From assembly GCA_937898525.1 (NCBI GenBank), contig CALCBC010000056.1, positions 1-41,607 on the forward strand: a stretch of DNA of 41,607 bases, in the 5' to 3' direction. This document shows, piece by piece, positions 34,049 to 40,722 of this stretch. The stretch is from an uncultured Sphingomonadales bacterium. Lineage in GTDB: Bacteria; Pseudomonadota; Alphaproteobacteria; Sphingomonadales; Sphingomonadaceae. How positions within the stretch are numbered: position 1 is the first letter of the stretch; every line of letters starts with the position of its first letter. The notes below the pieces were generated by a model. That model did no database searches. It saw only the letters and a program-made list of their open reading frames with translations, and was not told where the DNA came from. A program made the translations under genes and the position numbers.

Positions 34049-34459
34049 ATGTCGCTTTTCATCTTCGTCACCGTGGTCCAGGGGCTCGTCGCCGCGGCGC
34101 TTGTCGGCATCGTGCTGATGCAGCGCTCTGAGGGCGGCGGGCTTGGCATCGGCGGCGGGGGCAGCCCGGGCGGGCTGATGAGCGCGCGCGGCGCGGCCGA
34201 CTTCCTCACCCGCACGACCAAGTGGCTGGCGGTGATTTTCGTCGTGCTGGCGATCCTGCTCGCCGCGCTGGCGGTCGATGCGACCACCGGTAGCGAGATC
34301 GACGAGACGCTCGACCGGGCCGTCGCCCCGGCAAGCGATCCGCTGGCGCCGGTCGGGCCGCAAGGCGAGGGCCTCAATGCGCCGGTGGTCGACGTGCCGC
34401 CGGCTGCCGAGACCGGGACGGCGCCAGCCGACGATCCGCTGGCGGACGTCGCCCAATAA
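34049..34459 (+). CDS. secG: Preprotein translocase subunit SecG
   Basis: SecG is the small accessory membrane subunit of the SecYEG channel. The 136-residue product has two transmembrane helices (3-22 and about 60-78) joined by the glycine-rich loop VLMQRSEGGGLGIGGGGSPG, the hallmark of the family. A roughly 55-residue Pro-, Ala- and Asp-rich cytoplasmic tail extends beyond the second helix, as often in alphaproteobacteria. The ATG at 34049 has AGAGAG before it. A tpiA-secG-pyrG order is common in this group. Confidence 0.96.
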   Translation: MSLFIFVTVVQGLVAAALVGIVLMQRSEGGGLGIGGGGSPGGLMSARGAADFLTRTTKWLAVIFVVLAILLAALAVDATTGSEIDETLDRAVAPASDPLAPVGPQGEGLNAPVVDVPPAAETGTAPADDPLADVAQ

Positions 34460-34464
34460 ACTCC

Positions 34465-34483
34465 GCCCGCCGTCGCGGGCTTT
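34465..34483 (+). terminator. Short GC hairpin after secG
   Basis: GCCCGC (34465-34470), loop CGTC and GCGGGC (34475-34480) form a perfect 6-bp stem followed by TTTC, five bases after the secG stop. The T-run is short, so termination is probably partial and pyrG may still be reached. Confidence 0.45.
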
Positions 34484-34515
34484 CATCGCATCGTTGTGAA
34501 ATTCGCCGGCGCGAC

Positions 34516-34536
34516 CCTTGCGCCGCATGCGCAAGG
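34516..34536 (+). promoter_or_regulatory. Perfect 8-bp hairpin in the pyrG leader
   Basis: CCTTGCGC (34516-34523) and GCGCAAGG (34529-34536) pair perfectly around a five-base loop, ending 20 bases before the pyrG ATG. The ribosome site of pyrG is weak (TTAAGG, six bases past the hairpin). The structure could be a processing site or a translational or transcriptional control element; function is inferred only from position. Confidence 0.4.
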
Positions 34537-34556
34537 CAGCTTAAGGCCCGACTCCC

Positions 34557-36191
34557 ATGGCGCGGTATATCTTTATCACCGGCGGCGTGGTTTCCTCGCT
34601 CGGCAAGGGTTTGATGGCGGCAAGCCTCGCGGCGCTGTTGCAGGCGCGCGGGTTCAAGGTCCGCATTCGCAAGTTCGACCCTTACCTCAACGTCGATCCG
34701 GGGACGATGAGCCCCTACCAGCACGGCGAGGTCTACGTGACAGACGACGGGGCCGAGACGGACCTCGACCTCGGCCACTACGAGCGCTTCACCGGCGTCT
34801 CCGCGCGGCAGAGCGACAACGTCACCTCGGGGCGCATCTACCAGCAGATCATCACCCGCGAGCGGCGCGGCGACTACCTCGGCGCGACCGTGCAGGTGAT
34901 CCCGCACGTGACCGACGCGATCAAGGAGTTCGCGCTCGCCGAGACTGACGACCTCGACTTCGTGCTGTGCGAGATCGGCGGCACCGTGGGCGACATCGAG
35001 AGCCTGCCGTTCATCGAGGCGATCCGTCAGCTGCGCAACGACCTCGGCCGCGACATGACCTGCGTGATCCACGTCACGCTGGTCCCGTACATCTCCGCCG
35101 CAGGCGAGCTGAAGACAAAGCCGACGCAGCACTCGGTCCGCGAGCTGACAAGCCTCGGCGTGCAGCCCGACGTGTTGCTGTGCCGCTGCGAGCATCCGCT
35201 GCCCGAGGGCGAGCGGCGCAAGATCGCACTGTTCTGCAACGTCCGGCCCGAGGCGGTCATCCAGGCGCTCGACGCGACCAGCATCTACGCCGTCCCGCTG
35301 CAGTACCACGCCGAGGGGCTCGACGATCAGGTCCTGCGGCATTTCGAGCTCGAAGCGCCTCCGCCCGATCTCGCCAAGTGGGAAGACATCGTCGACCGCT
35401 ACGAAAACCCCGAGGGCGAGGTGACGATCGCGGTGGTCGGAAAGTACGTCGGCCTGCCCGACGCCTACAAGTCGCTCAACGAGGCCCTGGTCCACGGCGG
35501 CATGGCGAATCGGGTGCGGGTCAACATCCGCTGGATTGACGCCGAGATCTTCGAGCAGGACGATTCGGAGATCGCTGCCCAGCTCGAACCGATGCACGCG
35601 ATCCTCGTTCCGGGCGGGTTCGGCGAGCGCGGCTCGGAGGGCAAGATTGCCAGCGTTCGTTTCGCCCGCGAACGCAAGGTACCGTTCCTCGGCATCTGCC
35701 TCGGCATGCAGATGGCCTGCATCGAGGGCGCGCGGAACACGGCGGGGATCAAGAACGCCTCGTCGACCGAGTTCGGCGAGACGCCGGAGCCGGTGGTCGG
35801 CATCATCACCGAGTGGATGAGCAAGGAAGGGCTGCAGAAGCGTTCGGCTGAGGGTGACCTCGGAGGCACGATGCGGCTCGGCGCCTACGACGCCGTGCTT
35901 TCGGGGAACAGTCACGTTTCAACGATTTACGGCGGCGCGACGGTGATCTCCGAGCGCCACAGGCACCGCTACGAAGTCAACTCGGCCTATCGCGAGCCGC
36001 TCGAGAAGGGCGGGCTCGTGTTCTCGGGCATGTCGCCCGACGGCCTCCTGCCGGAGATTGTCGAACGGCCCGATCACCCGTGGTTCGTCGGCGTCCAGTT
36101 CCACCCGGAGCTCAAGAGCCGCCCGTTCGAGCCGCACCCGCTGTTCGCCGGCTTCATCGCCGCCGCGGTGCGCCAATCGCGCCTGGTGTAG
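34557..36191 (+). CDS. pyrG: CTP synthase
   Basis: PyrG makes CTP from UTP using ATP and glutamine-derived ammonia. The 544-residue protein has the N-terminal synthase domain starting MARYIFITGGVVSSLGKG and continuing through KFDPYLNVDPGTMSPYQHGE. Its C-terminal glutaminase has the nucleophile in LGICLGMQMACIEGARN and the His-Glu pair in GVQFHPELKSRPF. All motifs are intact and the length is standard. Start ATG 34557 gives the canonical N-terminus. Confidence 0.99.
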   Translation: MARYIFITGGVVSSLGKGLMAASLAALLQARGFKVRIRKFDPYLNVDPGTMSPYQHGEVYVTDDGAETDLDLGHYERFTGVSARQSDNVTSGRIYQQIITRERRGDYLGATVQVIPHVTDAIKEFALAETDDLDFVLCEIGGTVGDIESLPFIEAIRQLRNDLGRDMTCVIHVTLVPYISAAGELKTKPTQHSVRELTSLGVQPDVLLCRCEHPLPEGERRKIALFCNVRPEAVIQALDATSIYAVPLQYHAEGLDDQVLRHFELEAPPPDLAKWEDIVDRYENPEGEVTIAVVGKYVGLPDAYKSLNEALVHGGMANRVRVNIRWIDAEIFEQDDSEIAAQLEPMHAILVPGGFGERGSEGKIASVRFARERKVPFLGICLGMQMACIEGARNTAGIKNASSTEFGETPEPVVGIITEWMSKEGLQKRSAEGDLGGTMRLGAYDAVLSGNSHVSTIYGGATVISERHRHRYEVNSAYREPLEKGGLVFSGMSPDGLLPEIVERPDHPWFVGVQFHPELKSRPFEPHPLFAGFIAAAVRQSRLV

Positions 36192-36197
36192 AGCCGG

Positions 36198-36224
36198 GGC
36201 CGTTTGGCGGTTCCGCGAACGGCC
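36198..36224 (+). terminator. Hairpin after pyrG
   Basis: GGCCGTT (36198-36204) and AACGGCC (36218-36224) form a perfect 7-bp stem with further inner GCG/CGC pairing, starting six bases after the pyrG stop. Only a weak AATTT follows, so it may be a transcript-end hairpin and not a classic intrinsic terminator. Confidence 0.45.
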
Positions 36225-36502
36225 GCAATTTGGACTTCGTCCTCAGAATCCACTTGCGTTGGCGGCCCGGCAAGTCGTAGCCGATCAAGTTGGTCGCAGG
36301 CCGGCCCGACTACGTCGCCGAGGCGGCAGCGGTGCAGGGCAGGCGATCGACTTGAAGGGGAGTTCTTGACCGGCTGCACGCGGTGCGGTGCGCAGGGGCA
36401 CAATGTACCGCCGGCGTCCGGTTCGGTCTTGCCACTTCGATCTGGCCGTCTTTTGCGACCCGGACGGTCACTTTGGGGGGCAGGTCGGCGCGCCTGCGTC
36501 GA
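36225..36502. other. Non-coding stretch between pyrG and hsp20
   Basis: Open frames cross this stretch, but none starts sensibly or looks like a protein. A minus-strand frame at 36310-36519 has one protein-like phrase (VTVRVAKDGQIEVARP) and then degenerates. No tRNA-like fold, array or obvious promoter was seen. Together with the flanking hairpins it forms the 367-bp gap between two convergent genes. Confidence 0.5.
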
Positions 36503-36532
36503 GGGGGCGGAACCCGCAAGGGCTCCGCCCCC
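36503..36532 (-). terminator. Strong GC hairpin with GCAA loop after hsp20
   Basis: GGGGGCGGAACCC (36503-36515) pairs with GGGCTCCGCCCCC (36520-36532) around GCAA, with one mismatch. It lies 26 bases after the hsp20 stop on the minus strand. A T-run is absent, so strand and mechanism are uncertain; it could also protect the mRNA 3' end. Confidence 0.5.
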
Positions 36533-36558
36533 GAACCGTTTGGGTCCGTGCCGCCGCG

Positions 36559-37038
36559 TTAGGCGGCGTCGGCCTCCTTGCGCTCGTCGGAGACGACTTC
36601 GAGCGCCGGCTGCGACGGGCGGCCGATGGCGATCTTCTTCGGCTTCATCGCCTCCGGAACCTCCCGCACGAGGTCGATCGTCAGCAAGCCGTCAGCCAGG
36701 TCGGCCCCCGCGACATGGACGAAGTCGGCGAGCTCGAAGCGGCGCTCGAACGCCCGGTTGGCGATGCCGACATAGACCATCTCGGCATCGGACTGCTCTT
36801 CGCGCTTGCGGCCCTGGATCACGAGCAGGTTCTGGTGCGCCGTGATCTCGAGATCCTCGGGCTTGAAGCCCGCGACGGCGAGAGTGACGCGGTAGGCGTC
36901 TTCGCCGCGGCGTTCGATGTTGAACGGGGGGTAGTTGTCGCCGCTGCCGCTGTTGCGGATCTGGTTCTCGAGCAGGTCGAACAGCCGATCGAAGCCGACG
37001 GTCGAGCGGCGATAGGGGGTAAAGTCGAAGCGGGTCAT
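36559..37038 (-). CDS. Small heat-shock protein, Hsp20/IbpA family
   Basis: Small heat-shock proteins bind unfolding proteins without ATP and hand them to other chaperones. The 159-residue product begins MTRFDFTPYRRSTVGFDRLF, as in IbpA-type proteins. The alpha-crystallin domain spans about 38-130 (with YRVTLAVAGFKPEDLEI, LLVIQGRK and FERRFELAD), and a C-terminal IAI motif in KKIAIGR docks neighbouring subunits. ATG 37038 is preceded by GGAGG ten bases away; the frame opens 8 codons earlier, but that would place the ribosome site inside the gene. The ribosome site is buried in a ROSE-like hairpin, so translation should rise with temperature. Confidence 0.95.
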   Translation of the reverse strand: MTRFDFTPYRRSTVGFDRLFDLLENQIRNSGSGDNYPPFNIERRGEDAYRVTLAVAGFKPEDLEITAHQNLLVIQGRKREEQSDAEMVYVGIANRAFERRFELADFVHVAGADLADGLLTIDLVREVPEAMKPKKIAIGRPSQPALEVVSDERKEADAA

Positions 37039-37131
37039 CGTAACAAATCCTCCATTGAGCAATTTGAACGGTTGGTGCAGGCCCGCCTTGCGGCGCCCGC
37101 ATGACGCAACGCCCTCGCGGCGCGCTGCGAC
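37039..37131 (-). promoter_or_regulatory. ROSE-like RNA thermometer in the hsp20 leader
   Basis: On the minus strand the last leader hairpin (37065-37045) reads AAATTGCTC, loop AATG, GAGGATTT. It pairs fully when the G of TTGCT (37060) is bulged, which is the hallmark of ROSE thermometers, and it hides GGAGGA. The sequence TTGCTC...GGAGGATTT closely follows the end of the Bradyrhizobium ROSE element as I remember it. A very stable upstream hairpin with a GCAA loop lies at 37077-37100. Leader length of about 93 bases fits the class. Confidence 0.85.
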
Positions 37132-37137
37132 AGGTGC

Positions 37138-37166
37138 TAGATATTTTTCGCCTCGGCCCTTTCAAG
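37138..37166 (-). promoter_or_regulatory. Predicted heat-shock promoter of hsp20
   Basis: On the minus strand CTTGAAA (37166-37160) is a perfect sigma-32 -35 box. After 13 bases follows AAATATCTA, matching the 3' half of the sigma-32 -10 CCCCATNTA. Read as sigma-70 it is TTGAAA, 16 bases, TATCTA. Either gives a start about 93 bases before the hsp20 ATG. Confidence 0.55.
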
Positions 37167-37196
37167 AGGTCCGAAACGCGTTCGGCAGGAGTCCGC

Positions 37197-37463
37197 GTGA
37201 GTCAGCCAAAGGTCGAAATCTACACGAAAATGTTCTGCGGCTACTGCTATCGGGCCAAGCGGCTGTTCGAGAGCAAGGGCGTCGAGTTCGAGGAGTACGA
37301 CATTACGCTGGGCGGTCCGAAACGGGCCGAGATGCTCGAGCGCAAGCCCGATGCAATGACCGTGCCGCAGATCTTCATCGACGGCCAGGCGATCGGCGGT
37401 TCCGACGATCTCGCCCGGCTCGATCGCGAAGGGAAGCTCGACGCGCTGCTGGGTCTCGCATGA
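37197..37463 (+). CDS. grxC: Glutaredoxin 3
   Basis: Glutaredoxin reduces protein and mixed disulfides with glutathione. The 88-residue protein has the dithiol active site Cys14-Gly-Tyr-Cys17 (MFCGYCYRAK), the cis-Pro segment TVPQIFIDGQ and the glutathione-binding IGGSDDL. GTG 37197 is the start, with AGGAG six bases upstream; a longer frame from 37101 runs through the hsp20 promoter and is rejected. The stop overlaps the ATG of the amidase gene, linking the pair. Confidence 0.95.
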   Translation: MSQPKVEIYTKMFCGYCYRAKRLFESKGVEFEEYDITLGGPKRAEMLERKPDAMTVPQIFIDGQAIGGSDDLARLDREGKLDALLGLA

Positions 37464-38281
37464 GCCGCATCGCCGTCCTGCAGATGACCTCGGGAATCCA
37501 GCCCGAGCGGAATATCGCCGTGATCCTCGAGGCGATCGGCGAGGCGCGCGAGGGCGGGGCGGAGATGCTGTTCACCCCCGAAATGTCGCTGCTGCTCGAC
37601 CGCGATCGGGCGCGCGCCGCGGCGCATCTCGGGAACGAGGCGTACCGCGGCACGATCGAGCGCCTGCAATCGGCTGCCGCCGGGCACAGTCTGTGGCTCT
37701 CGGTCGGCCTTCCTGTCGCGCGCGGTGACGGGCGTCTCGCGAACCGCATGCTGGTGTTTCCGCCGAACGGCGAGGCTCCGGTCGCCTACGACAAGATGCA
37801 CATGTTCGACGTCGAGCTGGCGACTGGCGAAAGCTGGCGCGAATCTGCCGCCTATGCGCCCGGCGAGCGGGTGGTAACGGTATCCGATACGCCGGCCGGA
37901 AAGCTCGGTCTCGCTATCTGTTACGATCTCCGATTTCCCGCCTTGTTCGAAGAGCTTGGCCAGCAATCCTGCGACACGATCTCGATCCCGGCCGCGTTCA
38001 CCGTGCCGACCGGAAGGGCCCACTGGCACGTGCTGCTGCGCGCTCGCGCGGTCGAGGCGAGCGCTTACGTCGTCGCGCCCGCGCAGGTCGGCGTGCACGA
38101 GGACGGGCGTGCGACCTACGGCCATTCGCTGGTGGTCGATCCCTGGGGCGAAGTCGTGCTCGACCTCGGCGGCGAGGCGCCCGGCCTCGGCTTTGCCGAA
38201 ATCGATGCCGCGCGGATCGCCGACATTCGCCGCCAGCTGCCGAGTCTTGCCAACCGCCGCCCGATCCCTAAATCGACCTGA
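37460..38281 (+). CDS. Nitrilase-superfamily amidase, Nit1/Nit2-like
   Basis: The 273-residue protein has the complete nitrilase triad: Glu41 in FTPEMS, Lys112 in YDKMHMFDVEL and Cys154 in AICYDLRFP. The phrase KMHMFDVEL is typical of the branch that contains deaminated-glutathione amidase and omega-amidase. Coupling to grxC through a 4-bp overlap makes repair of deaminated glutathione an attractive role, though the substrate cannot be read from sequence. The frame is open far upstream; ATG 37460 gives the normal N-terminus MSRIAVLQMTSG. A DUF1178 gene follows after one base. Confidence 0.92.
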   Translation: MSRIAVLQMTSGIQPERNIAVILEAIGEAREGGAEMLFTPEMSLLLDRDRARAAAHLGNEAYRGTIERLQSAAAGHSLWLSVGLPVARGDGRLANRMLVFPPNGEAPVAYDKMHMFDVELATGESWRESAAYAPGERVVTVSDTPAGKLGLAICYDLRFPALFEELGQQSCDTISIPAAFTVPTGRAHWHVLLRARAVEASAYVVAPAQVGVHEDGRATYGHSLVVDPWGEVVLDLGGEAPGLGFAEIDAARIADIRRQLPSLANRRPIPKST

Positions 38282-38282
38282 A

Positions 38283-38753
38283 ATGATCGTATTTGACCTC
38301 TGTTGTGACGCCGGACATCGGTTTGAGGGCTGGTTCGGCTCGTCGGAAGACTATGCCGCGCAGCAGGAGCGCGGTCTCGTTTCCTGTCCCGCCTGCGGAT
38401 CGACCGCGGTCGGCAAGGCGCCGATGGCGCCCGCCGTCCCGCGCAAGGGCAACAGCCAGCCTGCGCTGCCGGCGGTTGCGGATGTGAAGCAGCCCATGGC
38501 GAACGGCCCGATGCCGCCGGAAGTGGCCGAAGCTCTGGCCAGGCTCGCTGAAGCCCAGGCGCGCGCGCTGAAGAACTCGAAATGGGTCGGCGACGCTTTC
38601 GCCGAGCAGACGCGCGCGATGTACTATGGCGAGCGCGATCCCGAGACGATTCACGGCAACGCCTCGCTCGAAGAGGCCAAGGCGCTGTTCGACGAGGGCA
38701 TCCCGGTCGCCCCGCTGCCGTTCCCCGTGGCGCCTCCGGAAGAGCTCAACTAG
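38283..38753 (+). CDS. DUF1178 family protein
   Basis: The 156-residue protein begins MIVFDLCCDAGHRFEGWF and has a CPACGS pair at about residue 38, suggesting a small metal-binding N-terminal fold. The C-terminal two-thirds is helical with the conserved block WVGDAFAEQTRAMYYGE followed by IHGNASLEEAKALFDEGI. This combination identifies DUF1178, an uncharacterised proteobacterial family. The ATG at 38283 follows the amidase stop by one base, so grxC, the amidase and this gene form one unit. Function is unknown. Confidence 0.92.
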   Translation: MIVFDLCCDAGHRFEGWFGSSEDYAAQQERGLVSCPACGSTAVGKAPMAPAVPRKGNSQPALPAVADVKQPMANGPMPPEVAEALARLAEAQARALKNSKWVGDAFAEQTRAMYYGERDPETIHGNASLEEAKALFDEGIPVAPLPFPVAPPEELN

Positions 38754-39247
38754 CCCGCACTCAACGCACCGCGCACGTCCGTCAGTGAGGTACGTGGAGA
38801 TGGATGGCGCGCCGGCATGAATATGACGGCCACTCATGTCATTGGGAAATTTCGGGCTTCACTGAGCTGTTGACGGCGGTTTGCGCCAATTGCCGCCGTA
38901 GGGGATCCGTCTCGTTGAACCCGAAAGCGACCGCTTGGCCGGCTAATGGGGCTTTCGCCAGACACCTGAATCAGGTCTACAAGGACGTCGACAGCCCTAG
39001 TTTTGTCAATCGTGACGCAGAGAGGTGACCAACGCCACAGTTGACCTCTGTGGGGCATGACTGTCTTTGATGGCCCTCGGCACACGCGCCCGGAGCCGCG
39101 CGACATGCGGGCTTCAGGGACAGATCGATTCGCTCTTCGATCCGACGCGCCGCTGGACCAGGGCACCGAAGGAGCGAACGATAGGGGGCGAAAGACGTCT
39201 GCCGTTTGGCGGATTCGTGGGTGACCGCATATGGGGGTGCACGGGGG
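38754..39247. other. Long non-coding stretch before the MFS gene
   Basis: About 490 bases hold no frame with protein character. Parts (38815-39060) are visibly poorer in GC than the neighbouring genes. A 7-bp inverted repeat, ACGGCGG (38873-38879) and CCGCCGT (38893-38899), is the only clear structure. No tRNA fold, integrase or direct-repeat attachment site was found. It separates the conserved core block from what looks like accessory genes and could be decayed DNA. Confidence 0.5.
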
Positions 39248-40672
39248 ATGCAGGTCGGGAATGGGGCGGCTGACAAATACGGAACCGCAGCGCGGAAGTC
39301 CCGGCTCGTGCAGGTCGCGTGGGCAATGCATGAATGGGCCTGCCAACCCTATTTCACCCTTATCGTCACGTTTCTGTTCGCGCCGTATTTCGCGGTTCAT
39401 GTAGTGGGCGATCCCGCGGCGGGGCAGGCCTCATGGGGCTATGTTCACGCAGCCGCGGGCCTCGCAGTAGCGATCTGCGCTCCCCTTCTGGGCGCGATGT
39501 CAGACGCAGCCGGGCCGAGGAAGCCATGGATTCTGGCTAGCGCGCTCATGGCCGCAGCGGGCTGCGCGATGCTCTGGACCGCCACTCCCGGCTCGGCGAT
39601 GGCGCCGATAGTGATCGCGCTCGTGTTCGCAGCCGTCGGTATCGAGAGCCTGTACGTTTTCGCCAACGCGATGCTTCCCGATATAGCGGCGGACGATCGC
39701 ATCGGAGCGATTTCCGGCATGGGCATAGCGTTTGGCCAAACGGCCGGCGTGGTCGCACTGCTTCTCGTGCTCGTCGCCTTCGCACTGCCCGGGACGACGG
39801 ACTTGCCCCTGGCCCCGGCCACACCGCTTCTCGGGCTCGATCCGGCGACGTTCGAAACCGAAAGGATTGTCGGCCCCATCGCAGCGCTGTGGCTCCTCGC
39901 CTTCCTGCTGCCGCTGCTGCTTTTCGTGCCGGACCTGCGCGCAAACGGCTGCCGGCTTCCAGTTGCAGTGAAACAGGGCGCCCGGAAGCTGATGCGCACA
40001 ATTGCGCATGCGCGAAAAGAGGAAGACATTGCGCTTTATCTCACGGCACGGCTGACCTTCTACAGCGGCATGAACGCCGCGTTCTTGTTCGGAGGCGTCC
40101 TGGCAGCGGGATTGTTTGCCTGGGGTCTGGTGGAGCTGACGCTCTACGGGGTGCTGACTAGCCTGTTTGCCGCGTTGGGTGCGCTGCTGGGCGGTGCGGT
40201 GGACAGGCGCCTCGGCTCGCGCCGAACCCTGATCGGTGCCTTGTCGCTCGCGGCCGTTACGCTCTGCCTCATGCTGTCGTTCGACGCCGGTCGAATGCTG
40301 TTCTTCTGGGAGCCGCAAGCCGCCGGGACCAGTTCAGTGTTCGCCACCCTCCCGGAGAGAGTATTCCTGTCGTGCGCCGCCATCTTCGGTGCGCTTGCCG
40401 GCGCGGTCATCGCTACCAGCCGCACGCTGATGGCGCACCTTGCACCTGAGGACAGCCTGGCGGAATTCTTCGGACTCTATGCCTCCGTCGGCCAGGCAAC
40501 GGGGTTCGTCGCGCCCCTGCTGGTCGGCGCGCTGACGGCCTGGTCGGGCAGTCAGCGGATCGGGCTGTCGATAGCGATCCCGCTGATCGCGGCCGGCGCC
40601 GTCATGCTCGTGTTCGTGGGCGATCGACGCACATCGGGGGAGCATCGTCCGCGGTCCGCGGTTGCTTCATAG
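39248..40672 (+). CDS. MFS transporter, UMF1/Atg22-like
   Basis: The protein has about 474 residues and roughly twelve transmembrane helices. The first helix is preceded by QVAWAMHEWACQPYFTLIV, close to the W-x-x-x-(D/E)-W-A pattern that opens the UMF1 group. The first intracellular loop has GAMSDAAGPRKPWI, the MFS motif A, and a second copy is GGAVDRRLGSRRTLIG. Substrate is unknown. ATG 39248 is chosen, with a G-rich run ahead of it; an in-frame TTG at 39206 is less likely. An AraC-type regulator follows 50 bp later on the same strand and may act on this gene or on genes beyond the window. Confidence 0.85.
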   Translation: MQVGNGAADKYGTAARKSRLVQVAWAMHEWACQPYFTLIVTFLFAPYFAVHVVGDPAAGQASWGYVHAAAGLAVAICAPLLGAMSDAAGPRKPWILASALMAAAGCAMLWTATPGSAMAPIVIALVFAAVGIESLYVFANAMLPDIAADDRIGAISGMGIAFGQTAGVVALLLVLVAFALPGTTDLPLAPATPLLGLDPATFETERIVGPIAALWLLAFLLPLLLFVPDLRANGCRLPVAVKQGARKLMRTIAHARKEEDIALYLTARLTFYSGMNAAFLFGGVLAAGLFAWGLVELTLYGVLTSLFAALGALLGGAVDRRLGSRRTLIGALSLAAVTLCLMLSFDAGRMLFFWEPQAAGTSSVFATLPERVFLSCAAIFGALAGAVIATSRTLMAHLAPEDSLAEFFGLYASVGQATGFVAPLLVGALTAWSGSQRIGLSIAIPLIAAGAVMLVFVGDRRTSGEHRPRSAVAS

Positions 40673-40722
40673 GCAAACAGCCGCATAAACAAGCTGCTAC
40701 TCGTCGCCTCGAGAGGAACAGC

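Noticed and set aside
36310..36519. Minus-strand small gene between pyrG and hsp20
   Set aside because: Only one short phrase looks protein-like, the rest is Arg- and Pro-rich, and the frame runs through the strong hairpin at 36503-36532.
37101..37196. Longer glutaredoxin start at 37101
   Set aside because: It would add 32 residues unlike any glutaredoxin N-terminus and covers the hsp20 promoter; GTG 37197 has a good ribosome site.
38804..39028. 74-codon frame after the DUF1178 gene
   Set aside because: No family resemblance, no ribosome site and low-GC mixed composition.
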